Source of the DNA: Fibrobacterota bacterium
GTDB lineage: Bacteria > Fibrobacterota > Fibrobacteria > UBA11236
Direction of reading: 5' to 3'
Length of the DNA: 57,710 nt
NCBI GenBank assembly: GCA_019509785.1
Contig: JAEKLQ010000068.1
Location: 1-57,710 of the forward strand
Below, one piece after another: positions 43,931 to 52,977 of this stretch. The notes under the pieces are model-generated. The model saw only the letters and a program-made list of their open reading frames with translations. It had not been told where the DNA came from and did no database searches. The translations under genes were made by a program, and so were the position numbers. Each line of letters opens with the position of its first letter. The stretch's first letter is position 1.

Positions 43931-44811
43931 GGGCGGGGCCCGGAAGCGATGGGCTTGACCAAAAGTTGGGCGTAACGTTGGGCCTGGCCGGGCCGATCGG
44001 CGGCTTGGGCCAAACGTACCAGGAAAAGCAGTACCTCGGTGTCGCCGCTCCATTCCCGCATGCGGCTGTCGGCGGCGGCCAGGGCTTCGTCCAGTCGGCC
44101 GCAGGCTTGCAAGTCGCGCAAGCCGTCCAGGAACGCGGATTTGCGCTCCGCCGCATCCTTCAGTACCGCCCCGTCCTTCCGGCCATCCAGGGCCGCGAAA
44201 AGCGCCGCCGAGGCCCCCTGGCAATCGCCCGCGGCCCGGCTCATTTCCGCCGAGCGACGGTACCAGGCCGGGTGAAGCGAATCCGCGCCCGCGGCCCGCA
44301 GGTATAACTTGGCGGCCAGATCATACGCGCCGCCGGCTCCCGCCTTTTCCCCGGCCCAGGCCAGATGCGACGGCGTCCCTCCTTGCAGCAATTCTTCCCC
44401 CGCCGTCCGCAAGCGCGCCGCGGCATTCGCGTCCTTGCCTGATGCGGAGGAGAAGGCCCAGGAGGCGACCTCGATTTCCAGCATCCACAAGCTGTCCCGC
44501 GGACTTCCGCGATCCGTTTGCAAGCGATCGAACTCCGCGAAGGCTCCCGCGTAATCCCCCGTGAGCCCGAGTTGGCGGATATATTCGCGCCGCAAGGGAA
44601 ACCCCTTTTCCCCTTTCGCCAGCAGGCTGCGCAAAAGCAGCACGCGCACGCTGTCCCCATGATCGGCATCGCCCCCGCCCCCGCCCCCGAGTTGCTGGAA
44701 GACCGAGGCCTTCGGGAAAATCAGGACGATGATCATGAGCATGGCCGCCCCGAAGAGGGCCAAGGCCCAAGGGGGCAAGAGACGGCGGCGGGGAAGATGG
44801 GACGGGCTCAT
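43927..44811 (-). CDS. PelB N-terminal half: membrane-anchored TPR protein
   Basis: 294 residues from ATG 44811, which overlaps the pelA stop (ATGA). One transmembrane helix (WALALFGAAMLMIIVLIF, about 14-31) is followed by TPR-like repeats such as REYIRQLGLTGDYAGAFAEFD. This equals the N-terminal anchor and first TPRs of PelB from Pseudomonas. Both ends are coupled to pelA and to the second pelB half. Because the second half has its own signal peptide, the split looks established rather than a recent frameshift. A Gly-rich linker (GGGGGGD) follows the membrane helix. Confidence 0.83.
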   Translation of the reverse strand: MSPSHLPRRRLLPPWALALFGAAMLMIIVLIFPKASVFQQLGGGGGGDADHGDSVRVLLLRSLLAKGEKGFPLRREYIRQLGLTGDYAGAFAEFDRLQTDRGSPRDSLWMLEIEVASWAFSSASGKDANAAARLRTAGEELLQGGTPSHLAWAGEKAGAGGAYDLAAKLYLRAAGADSLHPAWYRRSAEMSRAAGDCQGASAALFAALDGRKDGAVLKDAAERKSAFLDGLRDLQACGRLDEALAAADSRMREWSGDTEVLLFLVRLAQAADRPGQAQRYAQLLVKPIASGPRP

Positions 44812-47591
44812 GGGCAGTCCGCCTCGATACGGGCCTTGCGAGAGGCGATGCGGAAGGTTTGGCGATCGCCGGGGCCGGCTTTCCCGCCCACGGGCGCGCC
44901 ATCGGCCTTGATCCGGCACCGCCCGGCCCCTCCCAACGAAAAGACGAGATCCAAATGGCCTTCCAGCGTCATGCTAAGGCGCCGCCCGTCCGAGGCCCAA
45001 TCCGAAAGAACGGCATTGGCGGCGGCCAGGTAAGGCCGTTCCGGGGGTTTGGGGGAGAGAACCAATTTGCACGTCGCTCCGGATAGGTGGATGTAGCGCG
45101 ACTCCCCGGCGTCGGCGTAGCCGATCACGCCTTCCGAACGGGCCAAATCCGGATATCCCATGGATGCCGGGATACGCAATTCCCTGAGCGATCCCCCGCC
45201 TTGGATGAGCCATGCCTCGCCTGAGCGAGCAAGCGCCATGCCGTTGAAGTCGAGGACCTTGGCGGTATATTCGGATACGTAGACGTTATAGAGCTCGCGA
45301 CCCAGCGCCCAGTCATACACCTTCTTCAGGGCCTTCAGGGAGGCTTCCTTGGAGCCCGAGTAGCTGTGGTAATAGATGTCCACGGGCTTGAAGCGGACTG
45401 GCTTATCGGTACGTTCGAAGGTTTCGATCACGTTTTCGTACCCGTAAAAAGGGCCGGTCCATTCATTGGTGTACATGTTTTCGTTCTGGTTCGGGGCGTA
45501 CACCTGGAAAAACCCGCCCTTGTTCAGCCCTATGGGGGCGATGCCGGTCCAGCTATCGCTCGAGGCCGTGATCACCGTCTCGCCGCCGTTCATATTGGCT
45601 ACCCCGGCGGCATAGGTCAATCCGACGGTGCGGGAATCCGGATTGCAATTCCCGGACCAAAGCAGAACCTTGCAGGTTTTGCCGGGAGGGGCCAGTTCCT
45701 TGTTGATGTAGTCGATGGACCCGCCCACTTCCCGTTGCATTAGATCGGGCCCGAAACGGAATCCGGGAATGTCCAAGTGGTTCTCTTTCCCTTCCTTGCC
45801 GCCGCGCGCGAATCGGCCCCAATTGAAAGGGTGGGAATAGGTATGGCTGGCGATCTCGATCTGGGGGAGCGCCAGGATCCGTTTGGCGACAGGCAAGGTC
45901 TGCGGGCTGGATTGGGGATACATACCCTTGGGCGCCACCTCCCCTTCGATGACGGAGAAGGTCGTGGCGAAGGGATACTTGGAGAGGACTTCCTGCTCCA
46001 GGACTTCCCCGGCGAAGGGATGGGGGACCCAATCCGCCCGGTTGGCGAATCCGTCCCCGTCCACGTGGACCATCAGCAAACGCGTACCGTTCTCGGTGGT
46101 GATATCGGGCGCGGGCAATACCGGCAGGCGCAGGGCCTGCGCCAGGAATTCCATAGGCTGCGTCACCCATCTTTCCAGTCGATTGTCCGGCAGGGTCCGC
46201 ATCAGGAAGGGAGACAGGACGTAACCGCCCCAGGGCGTGTAGGCCGCGGCCACCATGGTGTCCCCGCGTACGCCGGCGATTTGGAGCAGAGGCTTCCCGG
46301 CCGCGATGCGCAAGGGCCGGAAGGCGCGGGCGTCGGGGAGCGGCTCCATCTCGAAGTGCATCACCTTTTCGGACTGCACCAGTCGCACTACCGTGTCCTT
46401 GGCGGAAGCCCGCGAAGGCCGGAAGCCGAATGCCTGGGCGTGGGGGCCGGTCCACGAGAAAGGGAGCTCGCCCCAAAAAACGATTTTCATCCCCTCGGCG
46501 GATTGGGCAACCAACCAGGTAGCCATCGCCGAGCTGACCGGAGGGGTTCCGCCCGCTTGCCAGCAAAGGATGCCGGCGTAGCGGCCTGCCAGCGGGAAGT
46601 TCGGCGGAGGAAGACGGATGTCGCGGAATTCCGGGATGTAACCCAGGTAGGTGAGCATGGGATCGGCATTGCGGTGGATGGCCAATTCGTCGAGATCGCC
46701 GCCCTCCTCCCCGTCGTACAGCATGAGGATCCGGCGGGGCACCGCTTCCACGGAGCCTACCCCGAGCATGTCCAGGCCCGGCGTGGTCACCCACGGTACC
46801 AGCCCCACGTCCCGGATCCGTTCCGCCGTGGCGCGCATCAGATCGCGATCGGAAGCGGGCACGTAATCGATGGCGATGGCCGGTAAGCCATATTTTTTGG
46901 TAACCTGGCCGGCCTTGTCCAACAGGTAGAAGCGGTCCTGCTCGGATACCTCGGTGAACTTCCCGCGCGCGGCATCCCATCCCCGAAAAAGCGATTCGAA
47001 GGCCACAGCGTAGATTTGCTCATGGATTTCCGGCAGCAGATCGAAGCCCCGGTTCAGAACCAGGCGGGCCTCGGGATAAGCCTTCTTGATGCGGCGGATC
47101 ACCGCTATGAGGCCTTTTTCCTGCCGGGCCCGCTCTTCCGGCGACTTCACGTACAATTCATAAGAATCAAGGGCGTCCAGGAAGAAACCACGATATCCCC
47201 GTTTCCATAGCGGAACGATGACATGCGCCAAATAAAAATCAGGCCACGCTTCCGCCGTTTGATCGAGAACGGCGGAGCCCCAGGCGGGATTTTCGCCCAG
47301 GATCCATTGCTTGGGGATTTTACGGTAATAGTTCCGGCTGCGGTGGACTTCGCCCAAGGCTACGTAGGCTATCCAGCGATTGGCGGAGGCCGAATCCCCG
47401 GGTCCGAAAACGGGCGCAGGGCCATTCACGTGATCCGGTTCGAGGATGACATGATCGAAAACGCGAAGCTCCTGCAAGGGAGGATTCGCTCCATAATAGA
47501 ATGCGAAAGACTTCTGGGTGGTCGTGGCGCAAACGCTGACAGGGAGTGCGGCAAACCAAAGCCAGAAGCGAAAGCTTTGGCGAACGGACAC
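44808..47591 (-). CDS. pelA: Pel hydrolase/deacetylase PelA
   Basis: A 927-residue periplasmic bifunctional enzyme. Signal peptide (about 1-22), a GH166-type hydrolase domain (about 28-290) with likely catalytic D139 (GFFLDALD) and E199 (VAFES), a central domain, then a polysaccharide deacetylase domain (about 495-800). Deacetylase metal and catalytic residues are D511 and D513 (VHVDGDGF) and H583 and H587 (SHTYSH). These are exactly 17 positions before D528, D530, H600 and H604 of Pseudomonas PelA, so both activities should be intact. Start: GTG 47591, the only in-frame start that preserves the signal peptide, just after GCGGG; a stop lies upstream. First gene of the operon. Confidence 0.94.
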   Translation of the reverse strand: MSVRQSFRFWLWFAALPVSVCATTTQKSFAFYYGANPPLQELRVFDHVILEPDHVNGPAPVFGPGDSASANRWIAYVALGEVHRSRNYYRKIPKQWILGENPAWGSAVLDQTAEAWPDFYLAHVIVPLWKRGYRGFFLDALDSYELYVKSPEERARQEKGLIAVIRRIKKAYPEARLVLNRGFDLLPEIHEQIYAVAFESLFRGWDAARGKFTEVSEQDRFYLLDKAGQVTKKYGLPAIAIDYVPASDRDLMRATAERIRDVGLVPWVTTPGLDMLGVGSVEAVPRRILMLYDGEEGGDLDELAIHRNADPMLTYLGYIPEFRDIRLPPPNFPLAGRYAGILCWQAGGTPPVSSAMATWLVAQSAEGMKIVFWGELPFSWTGPHAQAFGFRPSRASAKDTVVRLVQSEKVMHFEMEPLPDARAFRPLRIAAGKPLLQIAGVRGDTMVAAAYTPWGGYVLSPFLMRTLPDNRLERWVTQPMEFLAQALRLPVLPAPDITTENGTRLLMVHVDGDGFANRADWVPHPFAGEVLEQEVLSKYPFATTFSVIEGEVAPKGMYPQSSPQTLPVAKRILALPQIEIASHTYSHPFNWGRFARGGKEGKENHLDIPGFRFGPDLMQREVGGSIDYINKELAPPGKTCKVLLWSGNCNPDSRTVGLTYAAGVANMNGGETVITASSDSWTGIAPIGLNKGGFFQVYAPNQNENMYTNEWTGPFYGYENVIETFERTDKPVRFKPVDIYYHSYSGSKEASLKALKKVYDWALGRELYNVYVSEYTAKVLDFNGMALARSGEAWLIQGGGSLRELRIPASMGYPDLARSEGVIGYADAGESRYIHLSGATCKLVLSPKPPERPYLAAANAVLSDWASDGRRLSMTLEGHLDLVFSLGGAGRCRIKADGAPVGGKAGPGDRQTFRIASRKARIEADCP

Positions 47592-47784
47592 CCCGCAAAT
47601 TTACTCAATGAATCATGTTTTCAAATCAGCAAAAAGCGGCGGCCTTCTCCCAAAAGCGAAATCAAACCGGACATTAAAAAATGGTCAGATTAAGGTAACG
47701 TACCGGTGGACCGCCGGGCTCGCCGGTGTACCGGATGGGACAGTGTCCGGAACCGGTATTGTTATCTTCCTTGGCTCCCAGCCC
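47592..47784. promoter_or_regulatory. Divergent pelA/creB intergenic region
   Basis: 193 bp between the pel operon (leftward) and the cre operon (rightward). The pelA-proximal half is AT-rich and the creB-proximal half GC-rich, with a direct repeat of CCGGTG (near 47704 and 47724) and nearby GTACCGG. Both promoters must lie here. I cannot place a -10/-35 pair confidently. I see no TTCAC-N6-TTCAC pair, the Cre tag of E. coli. Confidence 0.45.
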
Positions 47785-48516
47785 ATGCCCGGACGCATCC
47801 TCATCATCGAAGACGAACCGGCAATCGCCGACAATATCGTCTATGCGCTGGAAACAGAAGGATTCACTTGCCGCTGGTGCGCGACCGGGCGGGAAGGGCT
47901 GGCGGCCCTGGACGAGCCCTTCGACTTGGCGGTATTGGACGTCGGCCTTCCCGACATGGGGGGATTCGACGTTTGCCGCGAGATCCGCAAGCGTCGCGAT
48001 TTGCCCATTCTATTCCTGACCGCCCGCGCGGGCGAAATCGATCGCGTAGTGGGGCTTGAGCTCGGGGCCGACGATTACGTCGTCAAACCTTTCAGTCCCC
48101 GGGAATTGGCGGCGCGTATCAAGGCCATCCTGCGGCGAACCGCCAAGGGTCCAGGCGAGCCCGGACCGGTTGGGCCCATCGCTTCGGCGAATCCCGTCCC
48201 TGGCGAGCCGGCCCGAGCGGACATATCGCCCTTCCATCACGATGCGGAACGTTGCTCGATTACCTATTTCGGAAAACGCCTGGACCTGTCCCGCTACGAA
48301 TACCGTCTCCTCTTGGCTCTCATCGAGAAGCCCGGGCGCGTATGGTCGCGCGAGCGCTTGATGGAAAAAGCCTGGGACGAGCCGGAGGCGAGCCTGGACC
48401 GCACCGTGGATGCGCATATCAAGGCGGTGCGCGCCAAGCTACGCCAGGTACGGCCGGATGTGGAAGCCATCATGACCCATCGGGGCATGGGCTATTCCCT
48501 CAAAGAGGAGTGGTGA
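47785..48516 (+). CDS. creB: CreB-like response regulator (OmpR/PhoB family)
   Basis: 243 residues. Receiver domain about 3-118 with acidic pocket E9-D10, phosphoacceptor D52 (AVLDVGLPDMGG) and the switch KPF; winged-helix DNA-binding domain about 145-240 (LDLSRYEYRLLLALIEKPGRVWSRERL). Start: ATG 47785. The next genes encode CreC- and CreD-like proteins, which supports the CreB name over other OmpR-type regulators. Divergent from pelA, so it may control the pel operon (inference). Confidence 0.88.
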   Translation: MPGRILIIEDEPAIADNIVYALETEGFTCRWCATGREGLAALDEPFDLAVLDVGLPDMGGFDVCREIRKRRDLPILFLTARAGEIDRVVGLELGADDYVVKPFSPRELAARIKAILRRTAKGPGEPGPVGPIASANPVPGEPARADISPFHHDAERCSITYFGKRLDLSRYEYRLLLALIEKPGRVWSRERLMEKAWDEPEASLDRTVDAHIKAVRAKLRQVRPDVEAIMTHRGMGYSLKEEW

Positions 48517-48519
48517 CGC

Positions 48520-49983
48520 GTGCGGTTGCGGACGCGCCTGTTCTTGGGCTTCTTTCTGCTGACCGGCGCCGGTTTCTATGTCCTGGTCGGCTGGATCCTC
48601 CGCGATTTAAGGCCGCGCTATCTGGAATCCTCCGAGGAAAGCCTGATCGATTCGGCCAACCTGCTGGCCGCCTTGTTAGAGCAGGATATCGGGCCCGACG
48701 GGGCCATCCCCGTGGAGCGGCTACGCGGCGCATACGCCAGGCTTCCGGGCCGCCCGATAAGCGCGCAGATCTACCGCTTCGCCAAGACCCGGGTGGACTT
48801 GCGCGTGTATGTTACCGACTCCTCGGGAAAGGTCCTCTTCGATTCCGACGCCGGCCGCGATGAGGGGAAAGATTACTCGCGTTGGCGGGACGTTTTCCTC
48901 GCCTTGCGCGGGCAGTACGGGGCCCGGACCACCCGCGTCGATCCCGCGGTCGCGTCTTCATCGGTGCTGTACGTGGCCGCGCCCGTACGCGAGCCTGGGG
49001 GCCGCATCGCGGGGGTGGTGACGGTTTCCAAGCCTTCCAACAGCATCAATCTTTTCATCCAGGCGGCGCGGGGGAAAATCGTGCTGGCGGGCCTGTTGGC
49101 GGCCGCCGCGGTGGCCCTGGCGGGCATGGTGCTTTCCGCCTTCGTGACCCGGCCCATCCAGCGGATCACGGACTATGCCCGCGCGATCAGGGACGGACGG
49201 CCCGCCGCCTTCCCAGCCTTGGGCCGCAGCGAAATCGGGGAGATGGGCCGCGCCTTCGAGGAAATGCGCGAAGCCCTGGAGGGGAAGAAATACGTGGAAG
49301 AGTACGTGCATACCTTGACCCACGAGCTCAAGAGCCCCATTTCCTCGGTGCGCGGCGCCGCCGAGTTGTTGCAAGAGGAAATGCCTCCGGAGCGGCGCGC
49401 CGGGTTCCTCGCCAATATCCGCTCCGAAACCGAGCGCATGCAATCCCTGGTGGATCGGATGCTCGATCTCTCCGGTTTGGAGAGCCGGCGTGGCTTGCTT
49501 CAAATCGAGCCGGTGGACGTCGCCGCCCTCGCGGCGGAATCGCAGGCCCGCCTGGAATCCGCCTTGGCCGGCAAAGGCTTGCGTTGGGATTCCGATATCG
49601 CGCCCGGGCTGACGGTTCCGGGGGAGCGCTTCCTGCTGCAACAGGCATTGCTGAACCTGATCGAAAACGCGGTTTCCTTTTCCCCGCGGAATGGAGCGAT
49701 CCGGATCAAGGCGGCGCGCGTAGACGAAGGGCCGCGCTCATGGGCGCGCATCGAAATCCTGGACGATGGGCCGGGTCTGCCCGACTTCGCGGGGGAACGC
49801 GTTTTCGAGAAATTCTATTCCCTGCAACGTCCGGACACCGGTCGCAAGAGTTCGGGGCTCGGCCTGACGATAGTGCAAGAGATCACCCGCCTGCATAAAG
49901 GGACCATCCGCCTGGGGAATCGCAGCGAAGGCGGCCTGCGGGCCGAATGGATACTTCCCGCCGAATTCTCCGCGTCTTCATAA
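48520..49983 (+). CDS. creC: CreC-like sensor histidine kinase
   Basis: 487 residues: transmembrane helix about 7-28, periplasmic sensor about 30-185, second helix about 186-210, HAMP (about 210-260), HisKA with H268 (LTHELKSP), and HATPase (about 365-480; NLIENAVSFSP, DDGPGLP, SGLGLTI). The periplasmic region contains VYVTDSSGKVLFDSDAGRDEGKDYSRW, characteristic of CreC. The GTG start lies 3 bp after the creB stop. Confidence 0.9.
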   Translation: MRLRTRLFLGFFLLTGAGFYVLVGWILRDLRPRYLESSEESLIDSANLLAALLEQDIGPDGAIPVERLRGAYARLPGRPISAQIYRFAKTRVDLRVYVTDSSGKVLFDSDAGRDEGKDYSRWRDVFLALRGQYGARTTRVDPAVASSSVLYVAAPVREPGGRIAGVVTVSKPSNSINLFIQAARGKIVLAGLLAAAAVALAGMVLSAFVTRPIQRITDYARAIRDGRPAAFPALGRSEIGEMGRAFEEMREALEGKKYVEEYVHTLTHELKSPISSVRGAAELLQEEMPPERRAGFLANIRSETERMQSLVDRMLDLSGLESRRGLLQIEPVDVAALAAESQARLESALAGKGLRWDSDIAPGLTVPGERFLLQQALLNLIENAVSFSPRNGAIRIKAARVDEGPRSWARIEILDDGPGLPDFAGERVFEKFYSLQRPDTGRKSSGLGLTIVQEITRLHKGTIRLGNRSEGGLRAEWILPAEFSASS

Positions 49984-50069
49984 GGCTTTCATACTCCCTT
50001 CACCTAGGGTCCCTATCCTTTGGGCATGGCCTCGGGAACGCATCCCGCGGCCTTAACCAGGAAGGCCCT

Positions 50070-51476
50070 ATGATGATTCCCGATCCCGAACGTTACGACC
50101 ACGCCGACGAAACCGCGTTCCCCGCCGGATCCCGCGCCCCCTTCGCCAAAGCGATACAGGGTGCCGGTTCCGTGGGCAAGATGGCCTTCATCGCCATCCT
50201 CATCGGCTTGTTGTTGATCCCGGTAGGCATGGTGGAGAGCTTGATCAGGGAGCGCGAATACAACGGGACATCGGCGGAACAGGAAGTGGCGGGCAAATGG
50301 GGCGGAAGCCAGCAAGTCACGGGGCCCATCCTGACCGTACCTTACCGCGTCTTCACCCAGCGCGAGAAAGGCAAGACGGATACCAGCATCGAGTACGCGC
50401 ATTTCCTGCCCGAAGATCTGAGCGTCACCGGATCCTTGGAGCCGGAAATCCGCCACCGCGGCATTTACGACGTGGCGCTTTTCCGGGCCAATCTCCACCT
50501 CACCGGGCACTTCGCCCGTCCGGACTTCTCGGGATGGCGCGTGGCCCCGGAGAATATCCTTTGGGACGCGGCCTTCGTGACCCTGGCGGTTCCCGACGTG
50601 CGCTCCCTGGCCGGCGAAGTCCCCTTGAGCTGGAACGGTAAAACGGCCCAATGCCTACCGGACAATTTCGTCGGAAGCCCTGTCTCCGCGGGCCTGCATG
50701 CCCCCGTGAACATGGCCCCGCAAGCCTCCGGCAAGGAAGTGTATCCCTTCGAGATGAGCGTGGCGTTGAATGGAAGCGGTAGCATGCAATTCCTGCCCAT
50801 GGGCAAGGAAACCCGGGTCTCCCTCGCTTCGCCCTGGAAAACCCCTAGCTTCTCCGGCGCCTTCCTGCCGCGCGAGAACCGCGTGGATGCCCAAGGGTTC
50901 ACCGCCAACTGGGCCACCTTCCATCTTTCGCGTTCCTTCCCCCAAAGCTGGCGCGGATCGGAGATCACCGAGGCGAATTGGGACCGGTATGCATTCGGCG
51001 TGGATCTGAAATTGCCCGTCGACCGCTATCAGAAGACGAACCGGTGCGCCAAATACGCGGTCCTATTCATCGTATTGACCTTCCTGATTTTCTTCATGAA
51101 CGAAACCTTCGATCGCCGCCGCATCCATCCCTTGCAATACGTGCTGGTCGGTTGCGCCCTCTGCCTGTTCTACTTGCTGTTATTGGCCCTGACCGAGCAG
51201 GTCCCCTTCGGCTACGCTTACGCCATCGCCACGGCGGGCATCGTGGGGATGATCACCGCTTACGGTGCCGCGGTGCTCAGCACCCGTAAACGCGCTTATG
51301 CCCTGGGGGGAATGCTCGCGTGCCTGTATGCCTACCTGTATTCGCTCTTGCAGATGGAGGATTTTTCCCTGCTGATGGGCGCGCTGGGTTTGTTCGCCAT
51401 CCTCGGTGGCGTGATGTACCTGACCCGCAAACTCAATCGGGCAACCTCGACCATTCCCGCCCCGGGGGCCGCATGA
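50070..51476 (+). CDS. creD: CreD-like inner-membrane protein
   Basis: 468 residues. N-terminal transmembrane helix (about 37-57), a large extracytoplasmic domain (VTGPILTVPYRVFTQ, then FLPEDLSVTGSLEPEIRHRGIYDVALF) and five or six C-terminal helices (from about 330). This is the CreD layout; in E. coli the protein is induced by CreBC and affects envelope integrity. Start: ATG 50070 with GGAAGG about 4 nt upstream; ATG 50073 is an alternative. It overlaps the following gene by 4 bp. Confidence 0.92.
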   Translation: MMIPDPERYDHADETAFPAGSRAPFAKAIQGAGSVGKMAFIAILIGLLLIPVGMVESLIREREYNGTSAEQEVAGKWGGSQQVTGPILTVPYRVFTQREKGKTDTSIEYAHFLPEDLSVTGSLEPEIRHRGIYDVALFRANLHLTGHFARPDFSGWRVAPENILWDAAFVTLAVPDVRSLAGEVPLSWNGKTAQCLPDNFVGSPVSAGLHAPVNMAPQASGKEVYPFEMSVALNGSGSMQFLPMGKETRVSLASPWKTPSFSGAFLPRENRVDAQGFTANWATFHLSRSFPQSWRGSEITEANWDRYAFGVDLKLPVDRYQKTNRCAKYAVLFIVLTFLIFFMNETFDRRRIHPLQYVLVGCALCLFYLLLLALTEQVPFGYAYAIATAGIVGMITAYGAAVLSTRKRAYALGGMLACLYAYLYSLLQMEDFSLLMGALGLFAILGGVMYLTRKLNRATSTIPAPGAA

Positions 51477-52237
51477 GAGAGGCGTTTTTCCGTGAATGGC
51501 TCGACTATTTCCAATGGAACTCGGAGGAGCCGGATACCTTGCCCTGGGATGCCCGCGAATCGTTGACGCCCTTGGAACGCATGCGCATCGCCAAATCGAT
51601 CGCCGCCTTCCAGTTGGGCGAAAATTCCGAGGGCTCGGCGCTGCTCAAGTTCGCCCGGGCTTTCGGGGACCGGGAGGGCTTCGCGGTGCTGCCCCTGGTT
51701 ACGGCCTGCTTCATCCAGGAAGAGCGGAAGCATAGCGCGATGCTCACCCGCTTCATGGACAAGCACGCCATCCCTCGGCTGGCCTCCGATTGGACCGATT
51801 CTGTGTTCCGCGGCCTGCGCCGCCCCTTCGGATTCGCCGCGTCCATTTCGGTCTTGATTACGGCGGAGCTGATCGCCTTGATCTATTACCGGGCCCTGCG
51901 GGAGGCCACCGGATCCCGCTTGCTGCGGGCCATGTGCAACAAGATCCTGGACGATGAGAAGGCCCACGTCGAATACGAGTCCGCCTTGATCCGCTACGCG
52001 CAGGAGCGGACCTTCTGGCGGATGCGGATCTGGCGATGGGGGCAACGTGCGCTTTTCGCCGTCACCTTGGCCGTCGTCTTCCGGGAGCATCGCTTCGTGC
52101 TGCGGGCGGGAGGCTATCCCTGGCAACGGTTCCGCTCGGCATGTTGGCAGGAATTCCAGCGGGCCTTCCCGGAGCGGAGCGCGCGCATCGCTTTCCGCGA
52201 TGGACGGGAAGTCGAAGGCTTGCGAAGGGCGATATGA
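51473..52237 (+). CDS. Ferritin-like diiron protein
   Basis: 254 residues, helical. Two ExxH motifs (EERKHS near 81 and DEKAHVEYE near 162) each follow a helix with further acidic residues. This is the four-helix-bundle diiron signature of ferritin-like proteins. A C-terminal basic tail follows a hydrophobic segment (ALFAVTLAVVF). Its ATG overlaps the creD stop and its TGA overlaps the next ATG (both ATGA), so it belongs to the cre operon. Substrate unknown: oxidase, hydroxylase or iron binding. Confidence 0.75.
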   Translation: MREAFFREWLDYFQWNSEEPDTLPWDARESLTPLERMRIAKSIAAFQLGENSEGSALLKFARAFGDREGFAVLPLVTACFIQEERKHSAMLTRFMDKHAIPRLASDWTDSVFRGLRRPFGFAASISVLITAELIALIYYRALREATGSRLLRAMCNKILDDEKAHVEYESALIRYAQERTFWRMRIWRWGQRALFAVTLAVVFREHRFVLRAGGYPWQRFRSACWQEFQRAFPERSARIAFRDGREVEGLRRAI

Positions 52238-52977
52238 AAGCCCAACGCATCCTCGTGACGTCGATCACCGGTCTGGCCCTGGTCTCTTGCATTCCGCCGG
52301 GAACGCGAGGAATCCAAGGCGTGGACGTCTCCCATCATCAAGGGCCGATGGATTGGGACGTGTTATCGGGCCACGGGGTGCGTTTCGCCTATATCAAGGC
52401 CACGGAAGGAACCGATTGGAACGATCCCGCCTATCGGTCTCACGCGGAGGCTGCGCGTTCGCGCGGCCTCCTGGTCGGCGCCTACCATTATTTCAGCTTC
52501 TGCTCCGATCCGGAACGGCAAGCCATGCATTTTCTGGCCAGCTTGGATTTACGTCCTGGGGATATGCTTCCCGCCGTGGATATCGAGAACCAGGGAAATT
52601 GCCTGCGGGATCCCGATCCCGAAACCCTTCGCGCTAATTTGCGGATCTTCATCTCGGTCGTGGCCCGCTCAACGGGACGTGAGCCGATGCTTTATATGAC
52701 GGCGTGGTTCCATTGGCGGTACTTCGGGTCCCATCCTCTGACAGCGCCACTTTGGATTCGCGCCCCGTATTGGAGGCCCTCGGAAGGATCGCCTTGGGCC
52801 ATCTGGCAGTACGCCACGACCAGGATACCGGGTGCGGACGGTGCCGTTGATCTGAATGTCTTACGGGGAGGGGAGTCGACCTTGGCGGAGCTCCGATATG
52901 ATCCGGCGCATCGGTATATTGCTCCAGCTCAAGGCCAATCCGGGTCGACCGCGGCGATAGGCGCATCCGCCCCGTAG
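52234..52977 (+). CDS. GH25 lysozyme-like lipoprotein
   Basis: 247 residues: a lipobox (LALVSC, lipidated at C19) followed by one GH25 domain. Conserved residues are D31 in GVDVSHHQG, AYIKATEGTDWNDPAY, and D116-x-E118 in PAVDIEN, where E118 is the likely catalytic acid. It probably cleaves peptidoglycan at the envelope. It is the last gene of the cre operon, by ATGA overlap. Its 3' end overlaps the convergent SDR pseudogene by 49 bp. Confidence 0.9.
   Translation: MKAQRILVTSITGLALVSCIPPGTRGIQGVDVSHHQGPMDWDVLSGHGVRFAYIKATEGTDWNDPAYRSHAEAARSRGLLVGAYHYFSFCSDPERQAMHFLASLDLRPGDMLPAVDIENQGNCLRDPDPETLRANLRIFISVVARSTGREPMLYMTAWFHWRYFGSHPLTAPLWIRAPYWRPSEGSPWAIWQYATTRIPGADGAVDLNVLRGGESTLAELRYDPAHRYIAPAQGQSGSTAAIGASAP

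Noticed and set aside
41129-43975. Long plus-strand open frame of about 948 codons
   Set aside because: It is antisense to pelB. High-GC genes often leave the opposite frame open, and its translation shows no domain or natural composition.
47592-47784. E. coli-type Cre tag (paired TTCAC)
   Set aside because: I could not find a pair with the right spacing on either strand.
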